DNA of 64,000 bases from JANQMY01 sp965227095 (GTDB lineage: Bacteria > Pseudomonadota > Alphaproteobacteria > JANQMY01): contig CBDDFL010000001.1 of the NCBI GenBank assembly GCA_965227095.1, forward strand, positions 1,116,001 through 1,180,000, given 5' to 3'. Numbering within the stretch: position 1 is the stretch's first letter; the number at the start of each line of letters is the position of its first letter. Shown one piece after another: positions 16,832-25,542 of this stretch. The translations under genes and the position numbers were made by a program. Below the pieces are notes generated by a model. The model did no database searches. It saw only the letters and a list, made by a program, of their open reading frames with translations, and was not told where the DNA came from.

Positions 16832-17068
16832 AGTCCGTTTATCCTTGGAGGGGCTGAGCCCGTGATGCCCGCGAGATGCCCCGTGCAGCCGCTTAAACGT
16901 CTGTGCGTGCTGCGTCTCACAGTCCAAACCCGCTCATTACCACTGTTTTTGGCACTCATTAACCGTGTCAGCGGTGTTCGTATAACAAAAAGGGCGTGTT
17001 TGCCACAGAATACTGCGCGTCAACAGGGGGCGGATTGGGCTGAAGGTGCCAGATTAGAAGGCCAGGAC

Positions 17069-17503
17069 CTAGAGCGGGTCGGCTTCAACCTTGCTTGGAG
17101 TCCCCTTGGAATCAGCGACAGCTTTCACAAGGTCGACCAATGTGCGGCGCACTTTCGGGTCTTCAATGCGGGCAAATGCGCGATTGAGCTGCAAACCATC
17201 GGGCGATTGCAAAATAGACTCAATTGGGGCCTTTTCAGCCGCGACGGTGCCATTCTTTTTCGTGCCCGTTGCCCCTTCCGGCAACGCATCAAAGAAGAAC
17301 ATGGGCGTTACGCCCAAAATTTCGGCGATTTGGGCAAGCCGACTGGCAGATACGCGATTCGTGCCCTTCTCGTATTTTTGTACTTGTTGGAAAGTCAGTC
17401 CCAGATTTCGCCCCAGCTCTTCTTGGCTCATGCCAAGCAAAACGCGCCGCATGCGTACGCGGCTGCCAACGTGAATGTCAATTGGATGTGGTTGTCCGGC
17501 CAT
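17069..17503 (-). CDS. XRE-family transcriptional regulator
   Basis: 144 residues, GGGGAGGT about 10 nt before the ATG. Residues 8-70 are a Cro/CI-type helix-turn-helix (VGSRVRMRRVLLGMSQEELG, then LTFQQVQKYEKGTNRVS). The C-terminal half has FFFDALPEG followed by a helical region, a layout common in alphaproteobacterial XRE proteins of about 140 residues. Its targets are unknown. It is divergent from the GNAT gene, with a long intergenic region holding an inverted repeat. Confidence 0.85.
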   Translation of the reverse strand: MAGQPHPIDIHVGSRVRMRRVLLGMSQEELGRNLGLTFQQVQKYEKGTNRVSASRLAQIAEILGVTPMFFFDALPEGATGTKKNGTVAAEKAPIESILQSPDGLQLNRAFARIEDPKVRRTLVDLVKAVADSKGTPSKVEADPL

Positions 17504-17878
17504 CTAGATATTCTACCTCCCCGTCTGTTGGGCCCAATCATAGAGGGCTTCAGCAGGTGCATTATTCTTGGAATACAATCAGTCTCCCAAAGCCAAATAA
17601 GTTATAACACCGATCGCGTGTGGTGGCATATTACTTTCGGATGTTGCTTACGCATTTTCACTTCAAAAGCGCATTACGCGCAACTCCAGTTGCGGAATTT
17701 GATGTCTCGTGGCGACGAATTCGGTGTTCCGACCTCGGAGTTGCCTGACTTTTTGTCAACAAAAAGTGACGTACGGGCACCTGATGGCCGAAACGGGGGC
17801 CACGGAGCGACGGGGACATGGCGAATTGTTGGTAGAGTAACGACGTCGCGAATCAATCGGAGCCAGCAACGCAAATCA
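17504..17878. other. 375-bp intergenic region between XRE and GNAT genes
   Basis: It contains one clear inverted repeat (17748-17767) and no recognisable gene or RNA. A longer in-frame start for the GNAT protein exists at 17702, but the added residues do not look like part of the fold. Confidence 0.5.
17748..17767. promoter_or_regulatory. Operator-like inverted repeat
   Basis: ACTTTTTGT-CA-ACAAAAAGT: two perfect 9-bp arms around 2 bp. It lies 112 bp before the GNAT start and 245 bp before the divergent XRE start. No T-run follows, so it reads as a protein-binding site rather than a terminator. The XRE protein is a natural candidate, but this is inference. Confidence 0.45.
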
Positions 17879-18415
17879 ATGGCCCATCTCGAAACCGTTC
17901 GATGTCGCGCATATGATCTGTCCACGGATCATTTGCGCGATATGCAGAAACTTTATGGCGATTCGCGTGTCGCATCGCTTCTTTTTGGCGATGCCGTCAA
18001 GCCCCCTGCGGATGCAGCGGAGATCATTGTCGAGCGGTTTGCCGCCCATTGGGCCGCACACGGATTCGGGCCTTATGCGTTTTTCGAACGTGACCGGAAT
18101 GTGTTTGTTGGCTATGCAGGGCTTCGCCATACGATTGCGGGAGGCGACGCAGGGGTCGAACTGCTGTATGCCCTACACCCTGAATTTTGGGGGTGTGGCA
18201 TGTGCACGGAAATTGCTCTGTGTACGTTGGAAGAGGGGGTGCGCCAGCTCGGACTGCGGGTCGTTTTGTCTTTCACGTTGCCGGAAAACTTGGCTTCGCA
18301 GCGTGTGCTGGAAAAGCTGAACTTTCAAAAAACCGGCTCCTGTGTCTATGGAGGTGTGCCGCACACCTCGTTTCGGTGGAAGGGCTCAGGTGCTGCCGGA
18401 GCGGGTGCCTCATGA
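17879..18415 (+). CDS. GNAT N-acetyltransferase (RimJ/RimL-like)
   Basis: 178 residues from the ATG at 17879 (MAHLETVRCRAYDLS). The GNAT fold of the ribosomal-protein-acetylating type is visible: YAFFERDRNVFVGYAGLRH, ELLYALHPEFWGCGMCTEI (the acetyl-CoA motif is altered to WGCGMCTE), and LPENLASQRVLEKLNF, the standard C-terminal motif. The frame is open for 4 kb upstream by chance, so the start was chosen by domain fit; a GGAG lies about 14 nt upstream. Substrate unknown. Confidence 0.78.
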   Translation: MAHLETVRCRAYDLSTDHLRDMQKLYGDSRVASLLFGDAVKPPADAAEIIVERFAAHWAAHGFGPYAFFERDRNVFVGYAGLRHTIAGGDAGVELLYALHPEFWGCGMCTEIALCTLEEGVRQLGLRVVLSFTLPENLASQRVLEKLNFQKTGSCVYGGVPHTSFRWKGSGAAGAGAS

Positions 18416-18550
18416 TGGGCGGCGCTCGACAGCAACAGGTCTTGTGGCTATTGAAGCCGTGCAAGAGACGCGGTGCCGTGGTAAGTGACCTGCTGGATGA
18501 TCTCGGTGCCCGTCTTCACAGGGGGCCAGGAAAAGCGAGCGGGGGCACGC

Positions 18551-19144
18551 ATGTCACATAATTGGTCCATCGCGGTTTTGGCACTGTGTGCATTTTTAGC
18601 TGGCTGTGCTGGTGCCAGCGAAGAGGTCTCGCTTGAATATGTGCCGTTTGCGAAAGATCGCGGTCTAAAGCCTAATTTTATGCAAGTGACCGTGACGGCT
18701 ACAGACAATCGCACCGCGGTGGGCAGTAAAGTGTCCGCTGCGATTAACGCCATCGGCATCGAAACCAATGCCATTAACAGCGATAAGTCGGTCGACCTGT
18801 TTGTGAGAGATGCCATTGAAGCGGAGCTGTTGGCCCGCGGCTTTGAGACCGGCGCAGACGGGGCTCGTGTCCATATCGACGTGGTGCGTTTCTACAACAA
18901 TTTTCAGCGGGGTGCGGGGTCTGGCATGGCCATGGCTCAAGTCGGTTTTCGCGTAACCGTCCACGATCAACAGGACGTGCAGATCTTCTCGACCTATTAC
19001 GATGGGGGCGCCAGCCGGCCGGTGCGACTCGCGAACGGCTCGAATGCCAAATCCACGTTAGAGGTAGCGTTTTACGACGCGGCGTCCAAATTGGCCAAAG
19101 ATTGGGAGTTTTTTGGTTCTCTCGCGGATGCAAATCAGGACTAG
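18551..19144 (+). CDS. Lipoprotein, YajG-like
   Basis: 197 residues from the ATG at 18551 (GGGGGCACGC upstream). The signal peptide ends in a lipobox, FLAGC, with Cys19 as the lipidated residue. The mature part begins with a strand carrying TVTATDNR, then a helix DLFVRDAIEAELLARGF, the pattern of YajG-type outer-membrane-associated lipoproteins. Function is unknown even in E. coli. It is followed 37 bp later by cutA. Confidence 0.6.
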   Translation: MSHNWSIAVLALCAFLAGCAGASEEVSLEYVPFAKDRGLKPNFMQVTVTATDNRTAVGSKVSAAINAIGIETNAINSDKSVDLFVRDAIEAELLARGFETGADGARVHIDVVRFYNNFQRGAGSGMAMAQVGFRVTVHDQQDVQIFSTYYDGGASRPVRLANGSNAKSTLEVAFYDAASKLAKDWEFFGSLADANQD

Positions 19145-19181
19145 AAAAGTATGAGCTTTCAGTGAGAAAGAGACCGGCGCG

Positions 19182-19529
19182 ATGGGCGATACACGGCAAT
19201 CTGACGTTTCTTTTGTCTACACCACTTTTCCGGACCGCGAGACCGCGCAAAATGTTTGTAGGCCCTTGGTGGAGGCGCGGCTTGCGGCCTGTGCCAATAT
19301 ATTTGACGGAATGACCGCGATCTATGAATGGCAAGGTAAGCTTGAAACAGAACGCGAATGTGCGGTTATTTTGAAAACACCAAGCGCGGTGCGGGACCCG
19401 CTGGTGGCAGCGCTAAAGCACCGGCACCCCTATGACACCCCCGCCATCGTCACATTGCCAGTAAGTCATTGTGATCCCGACTATTTTGGGTGGCTATGCG
19501 GGCAAACCGAGCTGCCCAAAAATGCGTGA
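19182..19529 (+). CDS. cutA: Divalent-cation tolerance protein CutA
   Basis: 115 residues, the usual CutA length. Family marks: VYTTFPDRETAQNV, VEARLAACANIF (the AACAN motif), YEWQGKLETERE, LILKT-type strand (CAVILKT), and HPYDTPAIVTLPV. A small trimeric ferredoxin-like-fold protein linked to copper and other metal tolerance in E. coli; its exact job is still unclear. Cytoplasmic, no signal peptide. Confidence 0.92.
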   Translation: MGDTRQSDVSFVYTTFPDRETAQNVCRPLVEARLAACANIFDGMTAIYEWQGKLETERECAVILKTPSAVRDPLVAALKHRHPYDTPAIVTLPVSHCDPDYFGWLCGQTELPKNA

Positions 19530-19757
19530 TTCCCGGGGACTTTCCGATACTCTGTTGTATCTGGCCCCGAATTCACTGGGCCGTAACCACGTTTCTCCGC
19601 ATTTCGGCCTTTTATCACAGCACACCAACGCTATATAAGGATGCACTTTGACCAGAGCCATTTGGCCGCAACCATTGATGCTTCCCGATTTCGGGGGATG
19701 TTCGGAAGCCTCATGATGACCCAAAACCACCTTCAGGGATTTCCGGTACTTTATTGA

Positions 19758-20714
19758 ATGGAATATTTCGCGCTCATCGGCGGCCTCTTTCTTTTGCTTT
19801 TCACCGGCGATTTGTTGGTGCGTGGAGCGGTTGCGCTTGCCAATGAGCTGTCAATTCCACCCTTGTTGATCGGATTGACAATTGTGGCATTTGGCACATC
19901 GGCGCCGGAGCTTCTGATCGGCATTCAGTCCGCTTTGTCCGGCCTGCCGGAAATCGCGCTGGGAAATGCGGTGGGCAGCAATATCGCGAATGTGCTGTTG
20001 GTCCTGGGCATTCCAGCGATGATCTACCCGATCTGTTGCAATCAACCGGCCATTCGCCGGAATACCATTTTCATGCTGTTGGTCAGCTTGCTGTTTATCT
20101 ACATGTCGTTTCAGCATGTGCTGACGTTCTGGATGGGCTTTAGCCTCTTCTTTCTGGTTCTCCTGTTTTTGGTTTATGCCTGGTACCGCGCGCGGGCCGG
20201 GAATGGCGCGGTCGCGCAATTGGCGGAACTTGAAGAAATCGAAGGCGTGCCCCAAGAAAATTGGAAGGTGGCCGCCTTCATCATCCTCGGATTGATCGGA
20301 TTGCCCATCGGCGCAAACGTTACCGTTGATGCGGCGGATGCGATTGCCCGGGCTTGGCAAGTGCCAGACGCTGTCATTGGCCTCACGATCGTCGCCTTCG
20401 GGACGTCCCTGCCGGAATTGGCGACAACGGTCATGGCGGCGGTACGGCGTCATGAAGGCCTTGCGGTCGGTAACGTCATCGGGTCGAACATTTTCAACAT
20501 ATTGGCGGTAATGGGCGTCACCATCATGGTGGCGGATATTCCGGTGCCCGAACACTTCCTGCGATTCGATCTATGGGTCATGTTGGGATCTTCGGCCTTA
20601 TTGCTTCCCTTTGTGCTGACCCGCAGCAAGATTGGGCGGGTCTCAGGCGCTGGCTTCACTCTTGCCTATCTTCTCTATATTTATGCCCTTGGGGTGAATT
20701 CGGGCCTTTTCTAA
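19758..20714 (+). CDS. Sodium/calcium exchanger family antiporter (YrbG-like)
   Basis: 318 residues with about ten membrane segments. The two inverted alpha repeats carry the signature AFGTSAPELLIG (about 44-55) and AFGTSLPELATT (about 213-224), and each repeat has a G(N/S)xxGSN motif (GNAVGSNIANVL, GNVIGSNIFNIL). It exchanges cations, probably Ca2+ for Na+ or H+, across the inner membrane. A hydrophilic loop with acidic residues (about 155-170) lies between repeats. It stands alone after a 228-bp gap with no clear signals. Confidence 0.88.
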   Translation: MEYFALIGGLFLLLFTGDLLVRGAVALANELSIPPLLIGLTIVAFGTSAPELLIGIQSALSGLPEIALGNAVGSNIANVLLVLGIPAMIYPICCNQPAIRRNTIFMLLVSLLFIYMSFQHVLTFWMGFSLFFLVLLFLVYAWYRARAGNGAVAQLAELEEIEGVPQENWKVAAFIILGLIGLPIGANVTVDAADAIARAWQVPDAVIGLTIVAFGTSLPELATTVMAAVRRHEGLAVGNVIGSNIFNILAVMGVTIMVADIPVPEHFLRFDLWVMLGSSALLLPFVLTRSKIGRVSGAGFTLAYLLYIYALGVNSGLF

Positions 20715-20758
20715 GGCCTCGTTCGGCGCATACATGGGGTTGGCTTTAAGGAACCGAT

Positions 20759-21535
20759 TTGAGCGATAACGCAAAAACTGTCTTCATTTCCGGGGCCGCA
20801 CAACGGATCGGGCGTGCGATCGCTTTTGACCTTGCACACCACGGATGGAAGGTTGTTGTGCATTACAATCGCAGCAAAGATGCGGCTCAGGCTGTGGTTG
20901 ATGAGATCAACGAGAGCGCCGGTGCCGCATCTCCCGTGGCATTTTGTGTGGGCGGTGACTTGAGAGATGAATCTCAAACCGCAACTCTCATTTCAAAAGC
21001 CTGCGATCTGGCAGGGCAGATCGATTGTGTGATCAACAATGCGTCGGCCTTTGAGCCGGACGACATCATATCCGGCACCCGAGACAGCTGGGATTTGCAC
21101 CTTGAGGTAAACCTCCGTGCACCAACGGTTCTCATTCGCGATTTCGTGAACCAATTGCCGGACGGTGCGGACGGCAATGTGATCAATATAATCGATCAGC
21201 GGGTGTGGCGTTTGACGCCGAAGTTTATGTCCTACACGGTCAGCAAATCCGCCCTTTGGACGCTCACCCAAACATTGGCACAAGCGCTTGCACCGTCGAT
21301 TAGGGTCAATGCAATTGGACCGGGCCCAACCCTTCAGAACAAACGGCAAAGTGAAGAAGGGTTTGAGAAACAGGCAAGCCTGGTGCCGTTGCAACGGCAA
21401 ACGGAATTGACAGAGATCTGTGACGGCGTGCGATACATTCTGTCGGCCCGCGCCATGACGGGTCAAATGATTGCGCTGGACGGCGGTCAGCATCTGGCTT
21501 GGGAAACCCCCGATGTGACTCAAGCCGGCGAATGA
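20759..21535 (+). CDS. folM: Pteridine reductase-like SDR (FolM-type dihydromonapterin/dihydrofolate reductase)
   Basis: 258 residues with a TTG start at 20759 (AAGGAA 7 nt upstream). The nucleotide motif is SGAAQRIGRA, the TGxxxRxG form that marks PTR1/FolM reductases rather than ordinary SDRs. NNAS and YTVSKSAL (catalytic Tyr-x-x-x-Lys) follow, and DGGQHLAW is the C-terminal family segment. It would reduce dihydromonapterin or dihydrofolate with NADPH. folB starts 17 bp downstream, which supports a pterin role. Confidence 0.75.
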   Translation: MSDNAKTVFISGAAQRIGRAIAFDLAHHGWKVVVHYNRSKDAAQAVVDEINESAGAASPVAFCVGGDLRDESQTATLISKACDLAGQIDCVINNASAFEPDDIISGTRDSWDLHLEVNLRAPTVLIRDFVNQLPDGADGNVINIIDQRVWRLTPKFMSYTVSKSALWTLTQTLAQALAPSIRVNAIGPGPTLQNKRQSEEGFEKQASLVPLQRQTELTEICDGVRYILSARAMTGQMIALDGGQHLAWETPDVTQAGE

Positions 21536-21552
21536 TGAAGCATAGGAAGTGA

Positions 21553-21972
21553 TTGGCTCCGATTATGAATGATAATGTTTATCCCTTACGCATCGCAGAT
21601 GCTAAGAAATCAATCCGTCATGTGTTCGTAAGGGACTTGGAGATTGAAGCGCATATCGGCGTGTATCGCCATGAACACGGGCGAACGCAACCCATACGGA
21701 TCAATGTTGATTTGGCGGTTCACGAAACAAATCATCCGATATCGGACAGTTTGGAAAATGTTGTTGATTACGAGAAAGTCGTTAGAGACATTCAAGAGAT
21801 CGTCGATAAGGGGCATCTGAAACTGGTCGAGACACTGGCGGAATTGATCGCGGAATCATGCCTCCAAGATCAACGTGTGGTGACGGCCCGTATACGGATC
21901 GAAAAACTGGCAGCGTTGGAAGAAACGCGCGGTGTTGGGGTGGAAATCGAGCGGACGCGGTTGGACCTCTAG
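21553..21972 (+). CDS. folB: Dihydroneopterin aldolase FolB
   Basis: 139 residues from TTG 21553; the ATG at 21565 is an alternative, as AGGAAG is 3 nt from the TTG but 15 nt from the ATG. The FolB fold is clear: VRDLEIEAHIGVYRHE (the G-hy-(E/D)-x-x-x motif), PIRINVDLAV, VVDYEKVV and LVETLAELIAE with the catalytic-region Glu. It cleaves dihydroneopterin to 6-hydroxymethyldihydropterin and glycolaldehyde in folate synthesis. It is paired with the FolM-like reductase. Confidence 0.9.
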   Translation: MAPIMNDNVYPLRIADAKKSIRHVFVRDLEIEAHIGVYRHEHGRTQPIRINVDLAVHETNHPISDSLENVVDYEKVVRDIQEIVDKGHLKLVETLAELIAESCLQDQRVVTARIRIEKLAALEETRGVGVEIERTRLDL

Positions 21973-22204
21973 TGCGATGTCCAGAAATTTGGTCGCCGGC
22001 GCTCCGGATTGGGCCGAGTTTTTCACATAAAGGACGCGTGCTGATTCTCTGTTCACATTACTGTCATGATACAAATACTCCGCGCACCGATGCTAGAAAG
22101 GGTAAAATTATCAACTGCTTAGTCTGCGATCGGTATGACATAGAATCGTCATATGCTGGGCGTTGCCGGCGAACGGGCCGGCCGGTGGAAAACTCTCAAC
22201 AGAC

Positions 22205-22213
22205 TTATCCACA
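22205..22213 (+). promoter_or_regulatory. Single consensus DnaA box
   Basis: TTATCCACA, a perfect DnaA box, lies 51 bp upstream of uvrC in a 292-bp intergenic region. No cluster of further boxes or AT-rich unwinding element is apparent, so it is not an origin on this evidence. Confidence 0.45.
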
Positions 22214-22264
22214 GGCTCGAAAGGTTATTTGGACAAAGTGCGCTGACACCAAGGCGCGGTAAGA

Positions 22265-24214
22265 ATGGACGGAACAAAGTCAGAACAGAACGTTGCGGAT
22301 CCTGGTGAAGATGCATCTGACGTCGCCGGGGTATCGGGTGCTGACATCATCCAAGATGTCCTGAAAACGTTGCCTCAAGGAGCAGGCGTCTACCGTATGC
22401 TCGATGCTAAAGGCGATGTTCTTTATGTGGGCAAGGCCCGTAATCTGAAGAAACGGGTGGCGGCATACACGAAAATGGGCGGTCATACGAACCGGATCGC
22501 GCGAATGATTTCGCTCACCCGGTCGATGGAAGTTGTCACCACAGGGTCTGAAACTGAAGCGCTGCTTCTCGAAGCAAATCTGATTAAGCGCCTTAAACCG
22601 CGCTACAATGTTTTGCTGCGCGACGACAAGTCCTTTCCTTATATCTTAGTGACCGGCGAGCATGACTTCCCGCAGATCGTGAAACACCGGGGCGCGCGCA
22701 ACAAGCCGGGTGACTATTTCGGCCCCTTTGCCTCGGCCGGGGCAGTGAACCGCACGCTCAATACGTTGCAGCGGGCATTCCTGCTGCGGTCTTGCTCTGA
22801 CAGTGTTTTTGAAAGCCGGACGCGACCGTGTCTCCTGTACCAGATCAAACGGTGCAGCGCGCCCTGCGTGGATTATGTATCCCGGCAAGACTATGACGCG
22901 CTATTGGCCGATGCGAAAGACTTTCTGCATGGCAAAAGCCGGGCCGTTAAAGATCAACTTACGGCGTTGATGACAGCGGCTTCAGAGAACATGGATTTTG
23001 AAAAGGCGGCGGTGTACCGGGATCGCATCCGGGCATTAAGCCATGTGCAATTGCACCAAGATATCAATCCATCAACCATTGACGAGGCCGATGTGGTGGC
23101 GGCTTTTGAGGAAGCCGGACAAGTTTGCATTCAAGTGTTTTTCTTTCGGTCCGGTCAAAACTGGGGCAACCGGGCCTATTTTCCGCGCCATGATCGTGTT
23201 CAACAGGTGGACGAAGTTCTCGGCGCGTTCCTTGCCCAATTTTATGACAACAAGCCTGTCCCGCGCATGGTTTTGCTGTCGCACGCCATTCCTGACCAAA
23301 AACTTTTAGAGGAAGCACTCAGTACCCGGGCGGATCGGCGGGTTCGGGTGCTGGTGCCCCAACGGGGTGAGAAAAAAGATCTCATCGAGCATGCGGCGAA
23401 AAATGCACAAGAGGCATTGAGCCGCCGCATGGCGGAAAGCGCCTCCGAACGAAAGATGTTGGATGCGTTGGCGGATCTGTTCGAGTTGGAAGCGCCGCCC
23501 CATCGCATCGAAGTCTACGACAATAGCCATATACAAGGCAGCCACCCGGTTGGCGCCATGGTGGTGCGGGGCCCGGGCGGTTTCGAGAAAAACCAGTACC
23601 GGAAATTCAACATAAAGAACAAAGACCTCTCGCCGGGTGACGATTACGGCATGATGCGCGAGGTGCTGACCCGGCGCTTTTCCCGGCTGGTGAAAGAAGA
23701 TCAAGCAAAGCAAGCCGCTGATGCCGCCACGGAAGAGGTGGGCAACGCCGAAACCGGCTCCAACTGGCCGGACCTCGTGTTGATTGACGGGGGCGCGGGT
23801 CAATTGTCCGTGGCAGAGCAGGTTTTTGCGGAATTGGGGATCGAATCTGTTGCCTTGGTGTCGATTGCCAAAGGTCCGGACAGAAATGCGGGGCGCGAGA
23901 CCTTTTTTATGCCGGGCCGGGCTTCATTTACGGTCGAGCAGCGCAGTCCCGTGCTGTTTTATCTTCAAAAGTTGCGGGATGAGGCGCACCGATTTGCCAT
24001 TGGCAGCCACAGGGCGCGGCGGTCAAAAGCGGTCTCAAAATCGCCCCTGGATGAGATTCCGGGCGTCGGTGGAGCGCGAAAAAAGGCGCTTTTGTTGCAT
24101 TTTGGCTCGGCCCGGGGTGTAGAGCGGGCGGGACTTTCAGACCTGCAAGATGTAGAAGGCATTAGCGATTCCCTGGCGAAGCGGATATATGACCACTTCC
24201 ATGGGGACGCGTAA
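22265..24214 (+). CDS. uvrC: UvrABC excinuclease subunit C
   Basis: 649 residues. Domains in order: GIY-YIG nuclease (LPQGAGVYRMLD..VLYVGKARNLKKRV, about 35-115), Cys-containing region LYQIKRCSAPCVDY, UVR/UvrB-binding motif around 235-262 (MDFEKAAVYRDRIRAL), RNase-H-like nuclease (IEVYDNSHIQG..GDDYGMMREVL..DLVLIDGGAGQL), and tandem helix-hairpin-helix at about 597-646 (DEIPGVGGARKKALLLHF). It makes both incisions around a DNA lesion marked by UvrAB. pgsA follows 24 bp later, a common neighbour across proteobacteria. Confidence 0.97.
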   Translation: MDGTKSEQNVADPGEDASDVAGVSGADIIQDVLKTLPQGAGVYRMLDAKGDVLYVGKARNLKKRVAAYTKMGGHTNRIARMISLTRSMEVVTTGSETEALLLEANLIKRLKPRYNVLLRDDKSFPYILVTGEHDFPQIVKHRGARNKPGDYFGPFASAGAVNRTLNTLQRAFLLRSCSDSVFESRTRPCLLYQIKRCSAPCVDYVSRQDYDALLADAKDFLHGKSRAVKDQLTALMTAASENMDFEKAAVYRDRIRALSHVQLHQDINPSTIDEADVVAAFEEAGQVCIQVFFFRSGQNWGNRAYFPRHDRVQQVDEVLGAFLAQFYDNKPVPRMVLLSHAIPDQKLLEEALSTRADRRVRVLVPQRGEKKDLIEHAAKNAQEALSRRMAESASERKMLDALADLFELEAPPHRIEVYDNSHIQGSHPVGAMVVRGPGGFEKNQYRKFNIKNKDLSPGDDYGMMREVLTRRFSRLVKEDQAKQAADAATEEVGNAETGSNWPDLVLIDGGAGQLSVAEQVFAELGIESVALVSIAKGPDRNAGRETFFMPGRASFTVEQRSPVLFYLQKLRDEAHRFAIGSHRARRSKAVSKSPLDEIPGVGGARKKALLLHFGSARGVERAGLSDLQDVEGISDSLAKRIYDHFHGDA

Positions 24215-24238
24215 TGAGGGGGTGATGGACGTCGCGAT

Positions 24239-24823
24239 ATGAAATCGAGTTTGCCAAATGTATTGACCGGGTTCCGGATTGCCATCATTCCGGTGCTTGT
24301 GGGCGCGTTGTTTGCCGGCGGCGATGCAGGGCGGTGGATGGCCTTGGCCCTGTTCACGGTTGCCGCCATCACGGATTTTTTCGACGGCTATGCGGCGCGG
24401 CGCATGGGCAGCATGTCCCGCCTGGGGCAGATGTTGGACCCAATCGCCGACAAATTGTTGATCACGGCGGCGTTGGTGATGCTGGTGGCGCAGGGGCCGA
24501 TTGACGGCATCCATGTTGTGGCGGTGGTTATTATTTTGCTGCGCGAAGTGCTGATTTCGGGCATGCGCGAGTTTCTTGCCGGCGACCGGATCACGGTTGC
24601 CGTCACCCTATTGGCGAAATGGAAAACAACGCTTCAGATGTTTGCCACCGGCATGTTGTTGCTCGGCCCAGCAGGCGATCGCCTGTTATGGGGGTTTACG
24701 GATATCAGCCTGTTTTTGCTTTGGGTCGCGGCGTTGCTCACCGCCTATACCGGATTTGAGTATCTGAGAGGGGTCTGGGGCCATTTGGTGGAAAGCCCTG
24801 TGTCGGATCAAGAGATCAGCTGA
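24239..24823 (+). CDS. pgsA: CDP-diacylglycerol--glycerol-3-phosphate 3-phosphatidyltransferase
   Basis: 194 residues with several membrane helices. The CDP-alcohol phosphatidyltransferase signature D-G-x2-A-R-x8-G-x3-D-x3-D is complete: Asp49, Gly50, Ala53, Arg54, Gly63, Asp67, Asp71. SLPNVLTGFRIAIIP at the start is typical of PgsA. It commits lipids to phosphatidylglycerol and cardiolipin synthesis in the inner membrane. Its stop overlaps the moaD start by one base. Confidence 0.95.
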   Translation: MKSSLPNVLTGFRIAIIPVLVGALFAGGDAGRWMALALFTVAAITDFFDGYAARRMGSMSRLGQMLDPIADKLLITAALVMLVAQGPIDGIHVVAVVIILLREVLISGMREFLAGDRITVAVTLLAKWKTTLQMFATGMLLLGPAGDRLLWGFTDISLFLLWVAALLTAYTGFEYLRGVWGHLVESPVSDQEIS

Positions 24824-25074
24824 TGAAGATCCTTTATTTCGCCTGGCTTCGTGAAAAAATTGGTCAATCCGAAGAAGACATTGACCTGCCGGACAATCTA
24901 AAAACGGTTGCGGACCTTTTGGCGTGGCTGGAAACGCGTGGTGACGCCTACAAGCAGGCCCTCTCCGAAAAAGGCGTGGTGCGGGTCGCCATCAATCAAG
25001 AACATGTGGATTTGGATCACGCGCTGGATGGTGCCGTTGAGATTGCCTTGTTCCCACCGGTAACCGGCGGATGA
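24823..25074 (+). CDS. moaD: Molybdopterin synthase small subunit MoaD
   Basis: 83 residues with a ubiquitin-like fold (ILYFAWLREKIGQSEEDIDL) and the C-terminal Gly-Gly (PPVTGG) that becomes the thiocarboxylate sulfur donor. It partners MoaE, encoded 4 bp downstream, to convert cyclic pyranopterin monophosphate to molybdopterin. The ATGA-type overlap with pgsA shows translational coupling. Confidence 0.95.
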   Translation: MKILYFAWLREKIGQSEEDIDLPDNLKTVADLLAWLETRGDAYKQALSEKGVVRVAINQEHVDLDHALDGAVEIALFPPVTGG

Positions 25075-25078
25075 TGCC

Positions 25079-25531
25079 ATGATTCGTCTGCAGTCAGATG
25101 ATTTCGACATCAGTCAGGAAGTGCGAACACTGACCAACGACCGCACAGACATTGGGGCTGTGGTGACATTCACTGGGCTCGTGCGTGACTTTGCAGGCGA
25201 TGAGAAAATCTCATCGATGACGCTCGAACATTACCCCGCCATGGCGCGGAAACAACTGGAAGACATTGACGCCGAAGCACGGCGCCGATGGCAGCTTCAA
25301 GACAGCCTCATCATCCATCGCTATGGTGACCTTACACCCGGTGACCAGATTGTCTTGGTCGTGACGTTGTCGGCACATCGGGAAGACGCGTTTTTGGCCG
25401 CTCAGTTTTTGATGGATTGGCTCAAAACCAAAGCGCCGTTTTGGAAGAAAGAAGCCACCCAAAGCGGTCCGCAATGGGTGGCGGCAAAGGCCGATGATGA
25501 CGACGCGGCGGCACGCTGGATCAAGAAATAA
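25079..25531 (+). CDS. moaE: Molybdopterin synthase catalytic subunit MoaE
   Basis: 150 residues. MoaE motifs: GAVVTFTGLVRD near the start, LEHYPAMARKQLE, IIHRYGDLTPGD, and LMDWLKTKAPFWKKE holding the active-site lysines. It accepts sulfur from MoaD to form the dithiolene of molybdopterin. It is the last gene of the uvrC-pgsA-moaD-moaE run and is convergent with mscS, 11 bp apart, with no terminator visible. Confidence 0.95.
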   Translation: MIRLQSDDFDISQEVRTLTNDRTDIGAVVTFTGLVRDFAGDEKISSMTLEHYPAMARKQLEDIDAEARRRWQLQDSLIIHRYGDLTPGDQIVLVVTLSAHREDAFLAAQFLMDWLKTKAPFWKKEATQSGPQWVAAKADDDDAAARWIKK

Positions 25532-25542
25532 TGTCTTGATGA

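Noticed and set aside
16832..17068. Pho box before btaA
   Set aside because: CTGACA- and TTAATGAG-like pieces occur, but not as two 7-bp repeats at 11-bp spacing.
13844..18415. A 1523-codon open frame on the plus strand
   Set aside because: It runs antisense to four well-supported minus-strand genes (lipase, btaB, btaA, XRE). Its translation is Arg/His/Gln-rich with no fold signals until the last 178 residues, which are the real GNAT protein.
22020..22264. Replication origin upstream of uvrC
   Set aside because: Only one perfect DnaA box, no cluster, no typical alphaproteobacterial origin neighbours.
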